Source of the DNA: Denitromonas iodatirespirans
Lineage (GTDB): Bacteria > Pseudomonadota > Gammaproteobacteria > Burkholderiales > Rhodocyclaceae
Length of the DNA stretch: 55,549 nucleotides
Assembly (NCBI RefSeq): GCF_018524365.1
Contig: NZ_JAEKFT010000030.1
Coordinates: 1-55,549, forward strand
Direction of reading: 5' to 3'
The notes under the pieces were generated by a model. That model ran no database searches. It was given only the letters and a program-made list of their open reading frames with translations, and had not been told where the DNA came from. Each line of letters starts with the position of its first letter. The stretch's first letter is position 1. This document shows, in pieces, positions 25,621 to 34,544 of this stretch. Made by a program: the position numbers and the translations under genes.

Positions 25621-27296
25621 CGGTGTCTCCGCCCTTTGCCCTGTTCTACGACGGCGACGCCTACTCGACCGCCAACAAGATCATGGGCCGGCAATCGGCC
25701 GGCAAGGCGCTCATGAGCGGTATCGCTCGCACCTGGCCGAGCGCCACCGTGCGCGGCCTTGTCCGACGGCCGGCTGCGGGCGAGACCCTGGCCACGCAGT
25801 TGCGCGCCGATGGCTTTGCCGGCCGGATCGACTGCAGCGCGCTGCCCGACTGGCGGGTGGCCGTCGATGCGGGCACCCTCTACTACCCGGCACCGCCGGC
25901 CAAGGACATTGCGGCGGGGCGCAACCTGAGCGGCCCAAGCGCCTTCAGCCTCATGGGCGTGACCCACACGCTGGCCTCGGCCGGTGCCATGGATCTGCTG
26001 GCCGAGCTCATCCTGCCGCCCTTTCAGCCCTGGGATGCGCTCATCTGCACCTCACGGGCCGCGCATGCCCTGGTCGGCGGCCTGCATGACGACATGCGGG
26101 CCTACTGGCGCGAGAGCGTCGGTGCGACGCGTTTCGTCGACATCGAACGCCCGGTGATTCCGCTGGGGGTCGATGTCCCGGCCTTTGTCACTGGCCCCGG
26201 CGATCGCGCCGCCGCACGTGCCGCGCTCGGGCTGCGCGCCGACGAGATCGTCTTCCTGTTCGCCGGCCGGCTCGCCTTTCATGCCAAGGCCAATCCGGCG
26301 CCGCTCTATCAGGCGCTGCAAAAGCTCGCCGGCGAGGTGCCGCTGGTGTGCATCGAAGCCGGCGTCTTTGCCGGCGACAACATCCGCCAGGCCTATCTGG
26401 CCGCGCAGCGGGAGTTGGCGCCTGGCGTGCGCTTTGTCTGGGTCGATGGCGAGGATGCCGACCGCTACCGCCAGGCCTGGCAGGGCGCGGATGTTTTCGT
26501 CTCCCTGTCCGACAATATCCAGGAGACCTTCGGCCTGACGCCGGTGGAAGCCATGGCCGCCGGCTTGCCGGTGGTCGTGTCCGACTGGAACGGCTACCAG
26601 GACACGGTGCGCGACGGCGTCGACGGCTTCAGAGTCCCCACCGTGCTCGCGCCGGCGGGCGCCGGCGCGCAAATCGTCCTGCGCCACGCGCTGGGGGTCG
26701 ATAGCTACGATCGCTACATCGGCAGTGCAAGCCTGGCCACCGTCGTCGACCCGCAGGCGCTTGTCCACGCTTTTCGGCGCTTGGCAGGCGATGCCGGGCT
26801 ACGCAGGCGACTGGGCGCTGCCGGGCGGGCGCGGGCCGCGGCCGAATTCGATTGGCCGCTCATCCTGCACCGCTATGCCGAACTCGCCACGCACCTGGGC
26901 GAGATCCGCGGCCGGGCTGCGCACGAATCCGCCCGGCCCTGGCCGCAGCGCGCCGATCCGTTCCGGCGCTTTGCCGGTTTTGCCAGCGAGACCCTGGGCG
27001 GCGCCTGGCCGGTCAGCGCCCGGCCGGATGCCGCAGCGCGACTGCCGGCGCTTCTGTCGCTCCCTCTGGCCAACTTCGTCTTCGCGCCGCACACCTTCCC
27101 CCGTGAGACGCCTTCGGTGCTGCTCGATGGCTTGCGCCGGGGGCGGGCACACACCGTGGACACGCTGCTCGCCCAAGCGGGCCTGGCCAACGAGGCGGGG
27201 ATTCGGGCGCTCATGTGGTTGTGGAAGTTTGACCTGGTGGACATCCGGCCAGAAGCCGTGCCCACGCCAGCCCCTTCGACGGAAAGCAAGCCATGA
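25617..27296 (+). CDS. GT4-family glycosyltransferase, large form
   Basis: 559 residues. FALFYDGDAYSTANKIMGRQ opens the acceptor domain, EIVFLFAGRLAFHAKANPAP begins the donor domain, and VSLSDNIQETFGLTPVEAMA with AAGLPVVVSDWNGYQDTVRD forms the nucleotide-sugar site. About 120 extra C-terminal residues after the GT fold are of unknown role. It is coupled by ATGA overlaps to both neighbours, so the three transferases are likely made in fixed ratio and may build one glycan. Confidence 0.87.
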   Translation: MTVSPPFALFYDGDAYSTANKIMGRQSAGKALMSGIARTWPSATVRGLVRRPAAGETLATQLRADGFAGRIDCSALPDWRVAVDAGTLYYPAPPAKDIAAGRNLSGPSAFSLMGVTHTLASAGAMDLLAELILPPFQPWDALICTSRAAHALVGGLHDDMRAYWRESVGATRFVDIERPVIPLGVDVPAFVTGPGDRAAARAALGLRADEIVFLFAGRLAFHAKANPAPLYQALQKLAGEVPLVCIEAGVFAGDNIRQAYLAAQRELAPGVRFVWVDGEDADRYRQAWQGADVFVSLSDNIQETFGLTPVEAMAAGLPVVVSDWNGYQDTVRDGVDGFRVPTVLAPAGAGAQIVLRHALGVDSYDRYIGSASLATVVDPQALVHAFRRLAGDAGLRRRLGAAGRARAAAEFDWPLILHRYAELATHLGEIRGRAAHESARPWPQRADPFRRFAGFASETLGGAWPVSARPDAAARLPALLSLPLANFVFAPHTFPRETPSVLLDGLRRGRAHTVDTLLAQAGLANEAGIRALMWLWKFDLVDIRPEAVPTPAPSTESKP

Positions 27297-29755
27297 AGCG
27301 CATCGGTATCGCACTGCCGCTGGGCGCGCATGGCAGCGCAGGCGCCCATGCGCTCGATCTGACGCTGCAACTGGTGCTCAAGGGCTTGCGTCCGACCCTG
27401 CTCGACATGGCCGGGCATGTGGCGGTGGACCCGTTGCGCCGCCGCCTGCTGGCCCCCGCCCTGGATCAATACGCGCGGACCCGTACGCTTGTCGCCCGCA
27501 ACCCCGGGCGCCAATTGCCCTTTCCGGTGCTGCACGCCCTGGGCGAGCGCCTGAGCGCCGGCCGCACCATGGGGGACTCCCCGGGGCGCCCCGACATCGG
27601 CCTGGCGTTCTTTACCCATGTCGACATCCCCCCGGAGCATCTCCAGCGCGCCGCCGCTCTGCCGCTCATCGTTGCCGCTTCGTCCTGGCATACCCGGGTG
27701 CTTCGCGACCGGGGGCTCGACAACGTGGTCAATTGTCCGCCGGGCGTCGATCCGGCCCTGTTCCACCCGGCGCCGCGTGGCGGTCTTTTTCCCGAGCGCT
27801 TCGCGATCTTTTGCAGCGGGCCGCTCAGTTACCGCAAGGGCCACGACCTGCTTCTCGCGGCCTTTCGCGTCTTTCATCAACGCCACCCGGAGGCCTTGCT
27901 GGTCTGTGCCTGGGGTCAGTCCCCGCCGGAGGCCCCGGACGAACTGGCGGCCTCACTGCATATCGACGGCTGCCCGGGTGTGGTCGACGGCATGCTGCAG
28001 CTGGCGCCCTGGCTGGCGCGCAACGGCGTTGCGCCGGCGGCGGTGGTCGACCTCGGTCGTGTGCCCCACGGACAGATGCCGGGCATCCTGCGGGAGTGCG
28101 ATCTGGCGGTGTTCCCCGGGCGTGCGACGCATGGCATCCCCCGCGCCGTCATGGAGGCCCTGGCCTGCGGTTTGCCCGCCGTGCTTTCCGCCAACACCGG
28201 CCACCTCGACCTGCTGGGCGAGCATGTCTATGTGCTCAAGGCTCAAGGCGACATCGGGCGCCTGCGCGGTGATCCCGGCAAGGCGGGCTGGGGCGAGAGC
28301 TCGGTCGAGGAACTGCTGGCAGCGATGGAGAGCGCTTATCGCCGGCGCGCCGAGGCATCGGCCAAGGGCAGGGCGGCCGCTCGTTTCATGGAATCGCTGC
28401 AGTCGTCCCGCCAGGTCGACCGGCTGCTGGCGGCGATCCGGCGGGCCGACGCCGGGATCCCCGTGCCCGCCCCCAAGCTCAGTGAGGACTACCGCTGGGG
28501 GCTCTGCCTGCATCGCGGCGGGCAGTATGCCGAGGCACAAGCCGTCTACGACGAGATCCTCGAACGGGCCCCCGACCATGTCGGGGCACGCATGGATCGC
28601 GGTCACGTTCGCCGTGAGCTGGGCGATGCGGCCGGTAGCGAGGCCGATTTCCGCACCCTGCTCGCCGCCCGGCCCGACCACCCCCAGGCCCTGCACGGTC
28701 TGGGGAACCTCCTGAAACGCCGGGGCGCGATCGAGGAGAGCATTACCTGCCTGCGTCGTGCGCTGCGCGCCGCGGATACCCCCTCGATCCACTGGGACCT
28801 GGCCTGGTGCCTGTTGCTGTTGGGACGCTACCGCGACGCCTGGCCGCACTTCGAGCACCGCCACGCGGCCCTCGGTTTGCGCACGCCCGCCGCGGACAAG
28901 CCGCGCTGGGATGGCCAGCCGGTGGTGGCGGGGACCCTGCTGGTGCTCGACGAGCAGGGCTTGGGCGACACCCTGCAGTTTCTCCGCTTCTTGCCACGGA
29001 TTCCGACGGGGCCGGGGGGGCGGGTGATTTTTGCCGGCAAGCCGGCCACCCTCTCGGTGGTGCGCCGCATCCTGCCCGAGGCGGACGTGTTCGATTGGGA
29101 TCAAGCGCTCCCGCGCACCCAAGCCTGGGTGCCGCTCATGTCCTTGCCGCACTGCCTGGGCGTGACCAGGCCCGAGGAGATTTGCCCCCCGTCGCCTTGT
29201 CCTGGCGCCCTCGTCGAGCCCGCGCGTGTGGCGCAGTGGCGCCGCCAGGTGCGCGGCAACGACGATCGCCCCGTGGTGGGGTTGTGCTGGCGCGGCAACC
29301 CGGATTTTTCGGGTGACGCGGTGCGCTCCCCGGGGTTGGCGGTGCTGCAGCCCATACTGGCGGTCGCGGGGCTGCGTTTCGTGTCCCTGCAGGTCGGGCC
29401 GGGGCGGCGGGAAATCGCCGACCTCGGTCTGGGCGACATACTCCATGACGTCGGCGGTGCCATCGAAGCCGACGGTGCCAACGTGCTCGATACCCTGGCG
29501 GTGCTGGAGAGTTGCGACCTGGTCCTGACCTCCTGCACCTCGATGGCGCACATGGCCGGACTGGCCGGGCGGCCGGGGCGAGTGCTGCTGAGCACGCGCT
29601 CGGACTGGCGCTGGATGACTGGCCGCAGCGACTCGCCCTGGTACCCCTCGCTCAGGCTGATACGTCAGCGTTCGCCCGGCGATTGGGCGGGCGTGGCGCA
29701 GGCGGTCGCGGCGGACCTGGCCGACTGGTGCAAGGCGACCCTGCGCGGAAACTGA
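27293..29755 (+). CDS. Three-part protein: GT4 - TPR - GT9/GT41-like transferase
   Basis: 820 residues. About 1-385 is a GT4 domain (PLSYRKGHDLLLAAFRVFHQ; IPRAVMEALACGLPAVLSAN). About 395-530 is a run of TPR units (AEAQAVYDEILERAPDHVGA, DHPQALHGLGNLLKRRGAIE). About 540-820 is a second GT-B-like domain (LLVLDEQGLGDTLQFLRFLP; PVVGLCWRGNPDFSGD; LVLTSCTSMAHMAGLAGRPG) of the kind fused to TPRs in many protein O-glycosylation loci. TPR-linked transferases often recognise protein acceptors, as in OGT. The gene converges on the leftward sugar operon with only 18 bp between stops and no clear terminator. Confidence 0.86.
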   Translation: MKRIGIALPLGAHGSAGAHALDLTLQLVLKGLRPTLLDMAGHVAVDPLRRRLLAPALDQYARTRTLVARNPGRQLPFPVLHALGERLSAGRTMGDSPGRPDIGLAFFTHVDIPPEHLQRAAALPLIVAASSWHTRVLRDRGLDNVVNCPPGVDPALFHPAPRGGLFPERFAIFCSGPLSYRKGHDLLLAAFRVFHQRHPEALLVCAWGQSPPEAPDELAASLHIDGCPGVVDGMLQLAPWLARNGVAPAAVVDLGRVPHGQMPGILRECDLAVFPGRATHGIPRAVMEALACGLPAVLSANTGHLDLLGEHVYVLKAQGDIGRLRGDPGKAGWGESSVEELLAAMESAYRRRAEASAKGRAAARFMESLQSSRQVDRLLAAIRRADAGIPVPAPKLSEDYRWGLCLHRGGQYAEAQAVYDEILERAPDHVGARMDRGHVRRELGDAAGSEADFRTLLAARPDHPQALHGLGNLLKRRGAIEESITCLRRALRAADTPSIHWDLAWCLLLLGRYRDAWPHFEHRHAALGLRTPAADKPRWDGQPVVAGTLLVLDEQGLGDTLQFLRFLPRIPTGPGGRVIFAGKPATLSVVRRILPEADVFDWDQALPRTQAWVPLMSLPHCLGVTRPEEICPPSPCPGALVEPARVAQWRRQVRGNDDRPVVGLCWRGNPDFSGDAVRSPGLAVLQPILAVAGLRFVSLQVGPGRREIADLGLGDILHDVGGAIEADGANVLDTLAVLESCDLVLTSCTSMAHMAGLAGRPGRVLLSTRSDWRWMTGRSDSPWYPSLRLIRQRSPGDWAGVAQAVAADLADWCKATLRGN

Positions 29756-29773
29756 CATCCGCCTCCGGCGCCA

Positions 29774-31636
29774 TCAACCGAGGATGGCAGCCACCGCAGC
29801 GCGAATGTCGGCGTCGGATGCCTCGGCATCCACAGTGACCACGTTGGCCGCGCCATGACGCAAGGACGCGATCCGGTCGTTCAATACGTTCAAGTACATC
29901 GTCCAGTATTCAAAGCTGGTCGAATGGCGCGCAAAGCGGGGGGTGTCGATCAACGCCGGCCCGACCTGGCGGACATCTTGCGCGACGAGCACCCAGGTGG
30001 CCTCGGGATAGGCACGGGCGAACAGGGGCCACAGCGGCGCCAGCCTGAAGTCCTTCAAGCTCCACCGGCCGTCGCCATCCCAGCCCTGTTGGCGCAAGGC
30101 CTTTTCAATCTGGAAGCGCAGCCAGGGGAAGGGGGGGAGCCGGTCCGGCGGGGGCGGGAAGACGATGCAGTCTTCATCGGCGCCCAGCTTCTTCAGGATG
30201 TTGAAGATCAGGCGGTGCTGTATGAGCGGATTCTCATGGGTGTCGACGGTCGCTGGCGTGTCGGTCTGCGCATCGGCACCCACCCAGATGCCCTGCGCCG
30301 CGAACGCCTGGAGTACGCGCGACAAGCCGGCACCCGGCAAACCGGTGACGAAGATCGGACGATCGGCCGGTTTGCCGCTCGGCGCCGGGGGTGTTGTCTC
30401 CCGCGACTTCCACGCCGTCAAGGCCGATGTGATCCAGCGATCCACGGGGTCGAGCGACAGCGATTCCTTGGCAATCGTCGTTGCGCTCGGATAAATGGAT
30501 CTGGCGTCCGCCTCCTTGCCCCACAGCCAATGGGGCGTGCCATGCATGATGGCCAAGAGCGGAATGCCGGCGCCGCCGGCCAGATGCCAGTTGGCCCCGG
30601 CCACGGAAATCGCGCCGGCCAGCCCCCGCACCAGGTCGAAGGTGGCCAGCGCATCGGCTGTCAGATCGAGAAAAGGCACCTGGATGTTCGGATGCGCCCG
30701 AAGAAAGGCCCTCTCTTCGGCCGTCATGTCGTACTGAAGAACCAGGTAGTCGACATGCTTCGGCAGGAATTCGACAAAGAAGGGCAGCGGAATGTGACGT
30801 TCTTCGCGGCGGTTCTGTGCCGAGCCACCGCGCCAGCAGATGCCGAACACGGGTTTCGCATGCCCAGCGCGCAGGGGCGTGTCGAACACCGCCGCCGGCG
30901 CCAGCGACCGTGTGTTCCGCCACGCGCGTCGAAGGAAGTCGACCGCCAGAATGGCCGGCTTGCCGTCGAAGGCCGCGGCGTCGAGCGTGCTGCGATAGGT
31001 CGCTTGCGGAAAGTAGCGCGTGACCAGCCGCCGGTATTTGGGCATGCCGCAGAAGGTCGATGTGCCGTGACGCGTCGAAGCCTTGATGTGCAGCAGGCTG
31101 ATCAGCACCTCGCCCATGCCTTGTTCGAGCACGATAAGGTCGGGATCTTCGTTCGGATCGTCCGTCATGTAGTGATACTGCAGCGGCGCCATCAGGCTTT
31201 TCGGGGTGTTGATGGCGCGGTATCTCTCCTGGTAGAGCTCAAAACCGACGGTGTATTTCCTTTTCGCCAGACAATGCAGGCCGAGGGTGTAGCGGAAATC
31301 GGCCAGCTCGTTGTCGCTGTATCGATGATCCTTCCGCAGGCGTCGTGCGGTCGCGAAATCGCCCAAGCGGAGGCAGAGCCGGTAGCGAATGGTCGGGTGG
31401 AATCGGAAATCGATTCTTCGATTGATGGCCCGGGCCTTGTCCAGATCGCCGATGCCGTAGATGGCGCATGTCAGGAGGTAGAAGAAATACCTCGGCTGGC
31501 GATCTTCGGGGATGTCGTCCTCCCCGAGTGTCTGCAGGGTCGACCACAGCGCGGAAAACTGCCCCTGACGGAACAACTGCTCTGACGACTGGAAATAGTC
31601 GTCCCAATCGATCGGGCGGGATTCAGGCATGGTCAT
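29774..31636 (-). CDS. TPR - GT-like - sulfotransferase-like fusion protein
   Basis: 620 residues. About 1-170 is helical and TPR-like (SEQLFRQGQFSALWSTLQTL, LDKARAINRRIDFRF). About 180-400 resembles the TPR-linked GT9/GT41-type domain (PVFGICWRGGSAQNRREERH; SVAGANWHLAGGAGIPLLAI). About 425-620 begins with a P-loop-like RPIFVTGLPGAGLSRVLQAF and ends in a fold like PAPS-dependent sulfotransferases. If functional it would both glycosylate and sulfate an acceptor; the sulfotransferase label is tentative and a kinase is possible. ATG at 31636 overlaps the stop of the shikimate-dehydrogenase-like gene (ATGA). It is the last gene of the leftward operon. Confidence 0.72.
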   Translation of the reverse strand: MTMPESRPIDWDDYFQSSEQLFRQGQFSALWSTLQTLGEDDIPEDRQPRYFFYLLTCAIYGIGDLDKARAINRRIDFRFHPTIRYRLCLRLGDFATARRLRKDHRYSDNELADFRYTLGLHCLAKRKYTVGFELYQERYRAINTPKSLMAPLQYHYMTDDPNEDPDLIVLEQGMGEVLISLLHIKASTRHGTSTFCGMPKYRRLVTRYFPQATYRSTLDAAAFDGKPAILAVDFLRRAWRNTRSLAPAAVFDTPLRAGHAKPVFGICWRGGSAQNRREERHIPLPFFVEFLPKHVDYLVLQYDMTAEERAFLRAHPNIQVPFLDLTADALATFDLVRGLAGAISVAGANWHLAGGAGIPLLAIMHGTPHWLWGKEADARSIYPSATTIAKESLSLDPVDRWITSALTAWKSRETTPPAPSGKPADRPIFVTGLPGAGLSRVLQAFAAQGIWVGADAQTDTPATVDTHENPLIQHRLIFNILKKLGADEDCIVFPPPPDRLPPFPWLRFQIEKALRQQGWDGDGRWSLKDFRLAPLWPLFARAYPEATWVLVAQDVRQVGPALIDTPRFARHSTSFEYWTMYLNVLNDRIASLRHGAANVVTVDAEASDADIRAAVAAILG

Positions 31637-32517
31637 GTTTGAAGCGCCCCGGTCATGGCCCGGTCGACGACGGCCGCCGCGACATCGGGGTGGGCCAGCT
31701 GGAAGCCGCGCACGGCCTGCAGGAGGTTCATGCGGGCGCCGCCGCAGCAAACGACCCCGGTGGGCATGGCGTTCAGAAAAGCGGTGTCCGCCGGTTGATA
31801 GACGACATCGAAGGCCAGCTTCACACGCCCGGCATGCTGTGCGAAATCCGGCGGTAGGGGGCTGGCGCCGAGATGATCGGGCGCCGAGCCGAGCACGGTG
31901 CCATTGACCAGCACGGTCGCCTGCGCGAGCGCCGTGCCACAGGCTGCTGGTGCGACCAGCGCTACGCCCATCCACCGCGCCAGGGCCACGGCGGCTTCGT
32001 CTTCGCAGGCGCGGGTGGCGACGACAATGCGCGCCACCCGGGGGCGCAGCGCATTGACCACCGCCTTGGCCGCTCCGCCGAAGCCGAAGACCAGCACGGT
32101 GTCCGCACGGCTCAGCCCGGCATCGTTCAGCACCTGGGCGGCGGCAAGGCCGTCGGTGTTGGCGCCGTGCAACCGCCCGCGGGCATCGCGTGACAAGGCA
32201 TTGACCGACACAATGCCCTGGGCGCTTGGGTCGAGGCGATCCGTGCCCAACCAGTGGGCGACGGCTTGTTTGTGCGGCACGGCGACCGCGCCGCCGACGA
32301 AGGCGGGGTGTGCGTCCAGCCAGGCCAGCAGGTCCGCCAGGCGATCGCCGGTGACGTCGAATGGCAGCATGCGACAGTCGCGGCCCAGCGTTCGATAGAC
32401 CGCATTCCACAAGCGCGGCGATCGCGCGCCCTGTGAGGGATGGGCGCCGATGATGGCCGCAAACTCGCCGGCGGGCAGCGCCAGCGGGTTGTCGATGAAC
32501 GGGATCGTCGCGCTCAT
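31633..32517 (-). CDS. Shikimate-dehydrogenase-like oxidoreductase
   Basis: 294 residues with the AroE layout. The substrate domain keeps VAVPHKQAV with the catalytic Lys and GANTDGLAAAQV with the catalytic Asp, and the nucleotide domain has VLVFGFGGAAKAVVNAL and VLVNGTVLGS. The C-terminal NLLQAVRGFQLAHP matches AroE helices. The N-terminal substrate motif is altered (IIGAHPSQGARSPRLWNAVY in place of the usual GxPIxHSxSPxxHN). It lies between a DAHP-synthase-like gene and a transferase fusion, both with ATGA overlaps, so it probably acts on a sugar or cyclitol acid made by this operon rather than being the housekeeping AroE. Substrate not determinable here. Confidence 0.83.
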   Translation of the reverse strand: MSATIPFIDNPLALPAGEFAAIIGAHPSQGARSPRLWNAVYRTLGRDCRMLPFDVTGDRLADLLAWLDAHPAFVGGAVAVPHKQAVAHWLGTDRLDPSAQGIVSVNALSRDARGRLHGANTDGLAAAQVLNDAGLSRADTVLVFGFGGAAKAVVNALRPRVARIVVATRACEDEAAVALARWMGVALVAPAACGTALAQATVLVNGTVLGSAPDHLGASPLPPDFAQHAGRVKLAFDVVYQPADTAFLNAMPTGVVCCGGARMNLLQAVRGFQLAHPDVAAAVVDRAMTGALQT

Positions 32518-33404
32518 TTCACGCGTCGGCCCACGGCCTTCGCCACCGCGTCCATGTCGTCCATGAGCTGGCCGAAGGCGTCGAAGTCGATGGGTTGCAG
32601 CGGGTCGACCGCTGCATTGTCCGGATCCGGGTGCACTTCGAGCATGACGCCGTCGGCCCCTGCCGCGATCGACGCCAAGGCCATCGGCTTGACCCATGGC
32701 CGCCAGAAGGTGGCGTGACTCGGATCGGTCACCACCGGCAAATGCGTTACTTCGTGGGCGGCGGGCACGACCTGGAGATCGAGCAGGAAACGCGAGGAAC
32801 TGCGGTGGGTGTGGGCGGTGGCGACGCCGCGTTCGCACAGGATCACTCGCGGGTTGCCCTCGATCAGGATGTACTCCGCCGCCCCCAGCCAGTCGCGCAA
32901 GGAGCAGCCGAAATGGCGTTTGAGCATGACCGGTTTGCCGGTCTTGGCGACCCGCGTCAGCAGCGGAAAGTTCTGCATGTTGCGGGCGCCGATCTGGAGG
33001 ATGTCGGCCACGTCGGCGACCGCATCGACGAAACGCTCCTCCATGACCTCGGTGATGATCGGGATGCCTGCCGCTTCGCGCGCGATCTTCAGCCACGCCA
33101 GGCCGTCCTCCCGTGTTTCCGTGTACTTCTCCGAGCGGTAGGGAAAGCTGAGCGGTTTGAACGCACCGCCACGCAGAAAATGGGCGCCGCTGGCCTTGAC
33201 CGATCTCGCGGTCTCGACGATCAAGGCTTCGGATTCGACCATGTTCGGCCCGGCAAAGATCGGCACCAGATCACCGCCGAACTCGACACCCTGCACCGCG
33301 AAACGGGAGCGGTGGTCCGGGTGTTTCTTCGCCGCCAACGGGAATTTGTCGATCATGTCCGCGTCGGACACGTCCTTTCCGGGGGCCTTGTTTTCAATCG
33401 GCAT
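32514..33404 (-). CDS. DAHP/KDO8P-synthase-family aldolase with altered metal site
   Basis: 296 residues, type I-beta DAHP synthase/KdsA fold. Motifs: FAGPNMVESE, FLRGGAFKPLSFPY, IITEVMEER, DILQIGARNMQNFPLL, PVMLKRHFG, ILIEGNPRVILCERG, LPVVTDPSHA, GADGVMLEVHP. Enzymes of this family condense phosphoenolpyruvate with an aldose phosphate to a 3-deoxy-2-ulosonate. DAHP synthases have GPCSVES here; this protein has Asn in place of the metal-binding Cys, as metal-independent KDO8P synthases do, and KPRTSPYSFQG is changed to KPLSFPYRSEK. It therefore probably uses another aldose substrate. Its neighbours are an AroE-like gene (ATGA overlap), Gfo/Idh and CMP-transferase genes. ATG at 33404 has GGAG upstream. 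Confidence 0.85.
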   Translation of the reverse strand: MPIENKAPGKDVSDADMIDKFPLAAKKHPDHRSRFAVQGVEFGGDLVPIFAGPNMVESEALIVETARSVKASGAHFLRGGAFKPLSFPYRSEKYTETREDGLAWLKIAREAAGIPIITEVMEERFVDAVADVADILQIGARNMQNFPLLTRVAKTGKPVMLKRHFGCSLRDWLGAAEYILIEGNPRVILCERGVATAHTHRSSSRFLLDLQVVPAAHEVTHLPVVTDPSHATFWRPWVKPMALASIAAGADGVMLEVHPDPDNAAVDPLQPIDFDAFGQLMDDMDAVAKAVGRRVK

Positions 33405-33458
33405 TGTGCGGCTCCATGCAAGCAGTCAAGCAAAATCCGTTCAGCGAAGGCACCGCCC

Positions 33459-34514
33459 CTAGGACCGACCGAGTCGGGACGAGCGCGGGTTGTCGTCAAG
33501 GCGGACCCAGGCGCCGGTCTCGACGCTCGCATACAGGGCATGCACCAGGCGCAGCGTGCTCATGGCCGACGCAATCGTGATATCCGGGCGGGTGCGCCGC
33601 TCGACGCTGTCGACCAGGTCGCGGATGTACAAGGAATGGCTCAGGCCATAGCCGCTCGGCACCTCGACGCTGCATCGTGCGGCCAGGGTGGCGTCATCCT
33701 CGCTGGCATTGACCAGGTCCCATTCGTCGATCCTGTTCAGCGCGATGCCGCCCACCCGGATCCTGCCGCCTTCACCGACCACCGACAGCGAGGCCTCGAA
33801 GTCTCTCGGCCGTGCCGCCGTGGTGGCCTCGATCGTCGCCAGGGCGCCGCTCTTGAAGCGCAGCACCGCGGCCAGCGTGTCCTCGGCCTCGAGCGTGTTC
33901 ATGCGATTGGCGGCGACGGCGCAAACGGCATCGACCGGCCCGCAGATCCACTGAAGCGCATCGAGATGATGAATGGCCTGCTGGTTGATCACACCGCCGT
34001 CCATGGCCCAGGTGCCATGCCAGCCGTCTTCATAGTAATCCTGGTAGCGACACCAGTGCAGACGGACACTCGCCGTCACCAGGGTCTTCAGACGCCCGGT
34101 CTCGACCGCCGCCTTGGCGGCGCGCAGCGCCCGGTTCCAGCGATTCTGGAACACCGTTGCGCAAAACAGCCCTCGCGTCTCGGCCAGGGTGTCGAGCGCG
34201 GCGGCTTCTTCCGGCGTCATGGTCACCGGTTTTTCGCAGACCACACTCACGCCGTTCTCGAGCGCCAGCCGGGCATGCGCGAAGTGATGGCCCGACGGCG
34301 TGAGCACGAACATGACATCGATCGCGCCGGCATCGAGCATGGTTGCCGCATCGCGGAAGGCGGGGCAGCCGAAGGCCTGTGCCAGGCGTGCGGCCTTGTC
34401 CGGGTCGGTGTCGCACACCGCCACGACCTCGAACCGGTCGACCGGGTCGATCTCGAGCAGCATCTTGCGGTAGTGCTCGGCGACTCGGCCGCAGCCCAGC
34501 AATGCGGCTCTCAT
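33459..34514 (-). CDS. Gfo/Idh/MocA-family oxidoreductase
   Basis: 351 residues. The N-terminal Rossmann fold starts AALLGCGRVAEHYRKML, the family motif is VVCEKPVTMTPEEAAAL with the catalytic-site Lys, and GGVINQQAIHHLDALQWICG carries the active-site His. Members oxidise or reduce sugars and their nucleotide derivatives with NAD(P). Within this operon it likely modifies a ring position of the sugar acid or its precursor. ATG at 34514 follows a GGAG site; 30 bp separate it from the gene before and 54 bp from the DAHP-synthase-like gene after. Confidence 0.87.
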   Translation of the reverse strand: MRAALLGCGRVAEHYRKMLLEIDPVDRFEVVAVCDTDPDKAARLAQAFGCPAFRDAATMLDAGAIDVMFVLTPSGHHFAHARLALENGVSVVCEKPVTMTPEEAAALDTLAETRGLFCATVFQNRWNRALRAAKAAVETGRLKTLVTASVRLHWCRYQDYYEDGWHGTWAMDGGVINQQAIHHLDALQWICGPVDAVCAVAANRMNTLEAEDTLAAVLRFKSGALATIEATTAARPRDFEASLSVVGEGGRIRVGGIALNRIDEWDLVNASEDDATLAARCSVEVPSGYGLSHSLYIRDLVDSVERRTRPDITIASAMSTLRLVHALYASVETGAWVRLDDNPRSSRLGRS

Positions 34515-34544
34515 GAACGCGTTCTCCTGACCGGAGCCGCCGGA

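Noticed and set aside
31633-33404. Possible housekeeping aroG-aroE shikimate genes
   Set aside because: The aldolase has an Asn for the metal-binding Cys, the dehydrogenase has an altered substrate motif, and both sit in a glycan operon with ATGA overlaps, so a dedicated sugar-acid role is more likely.
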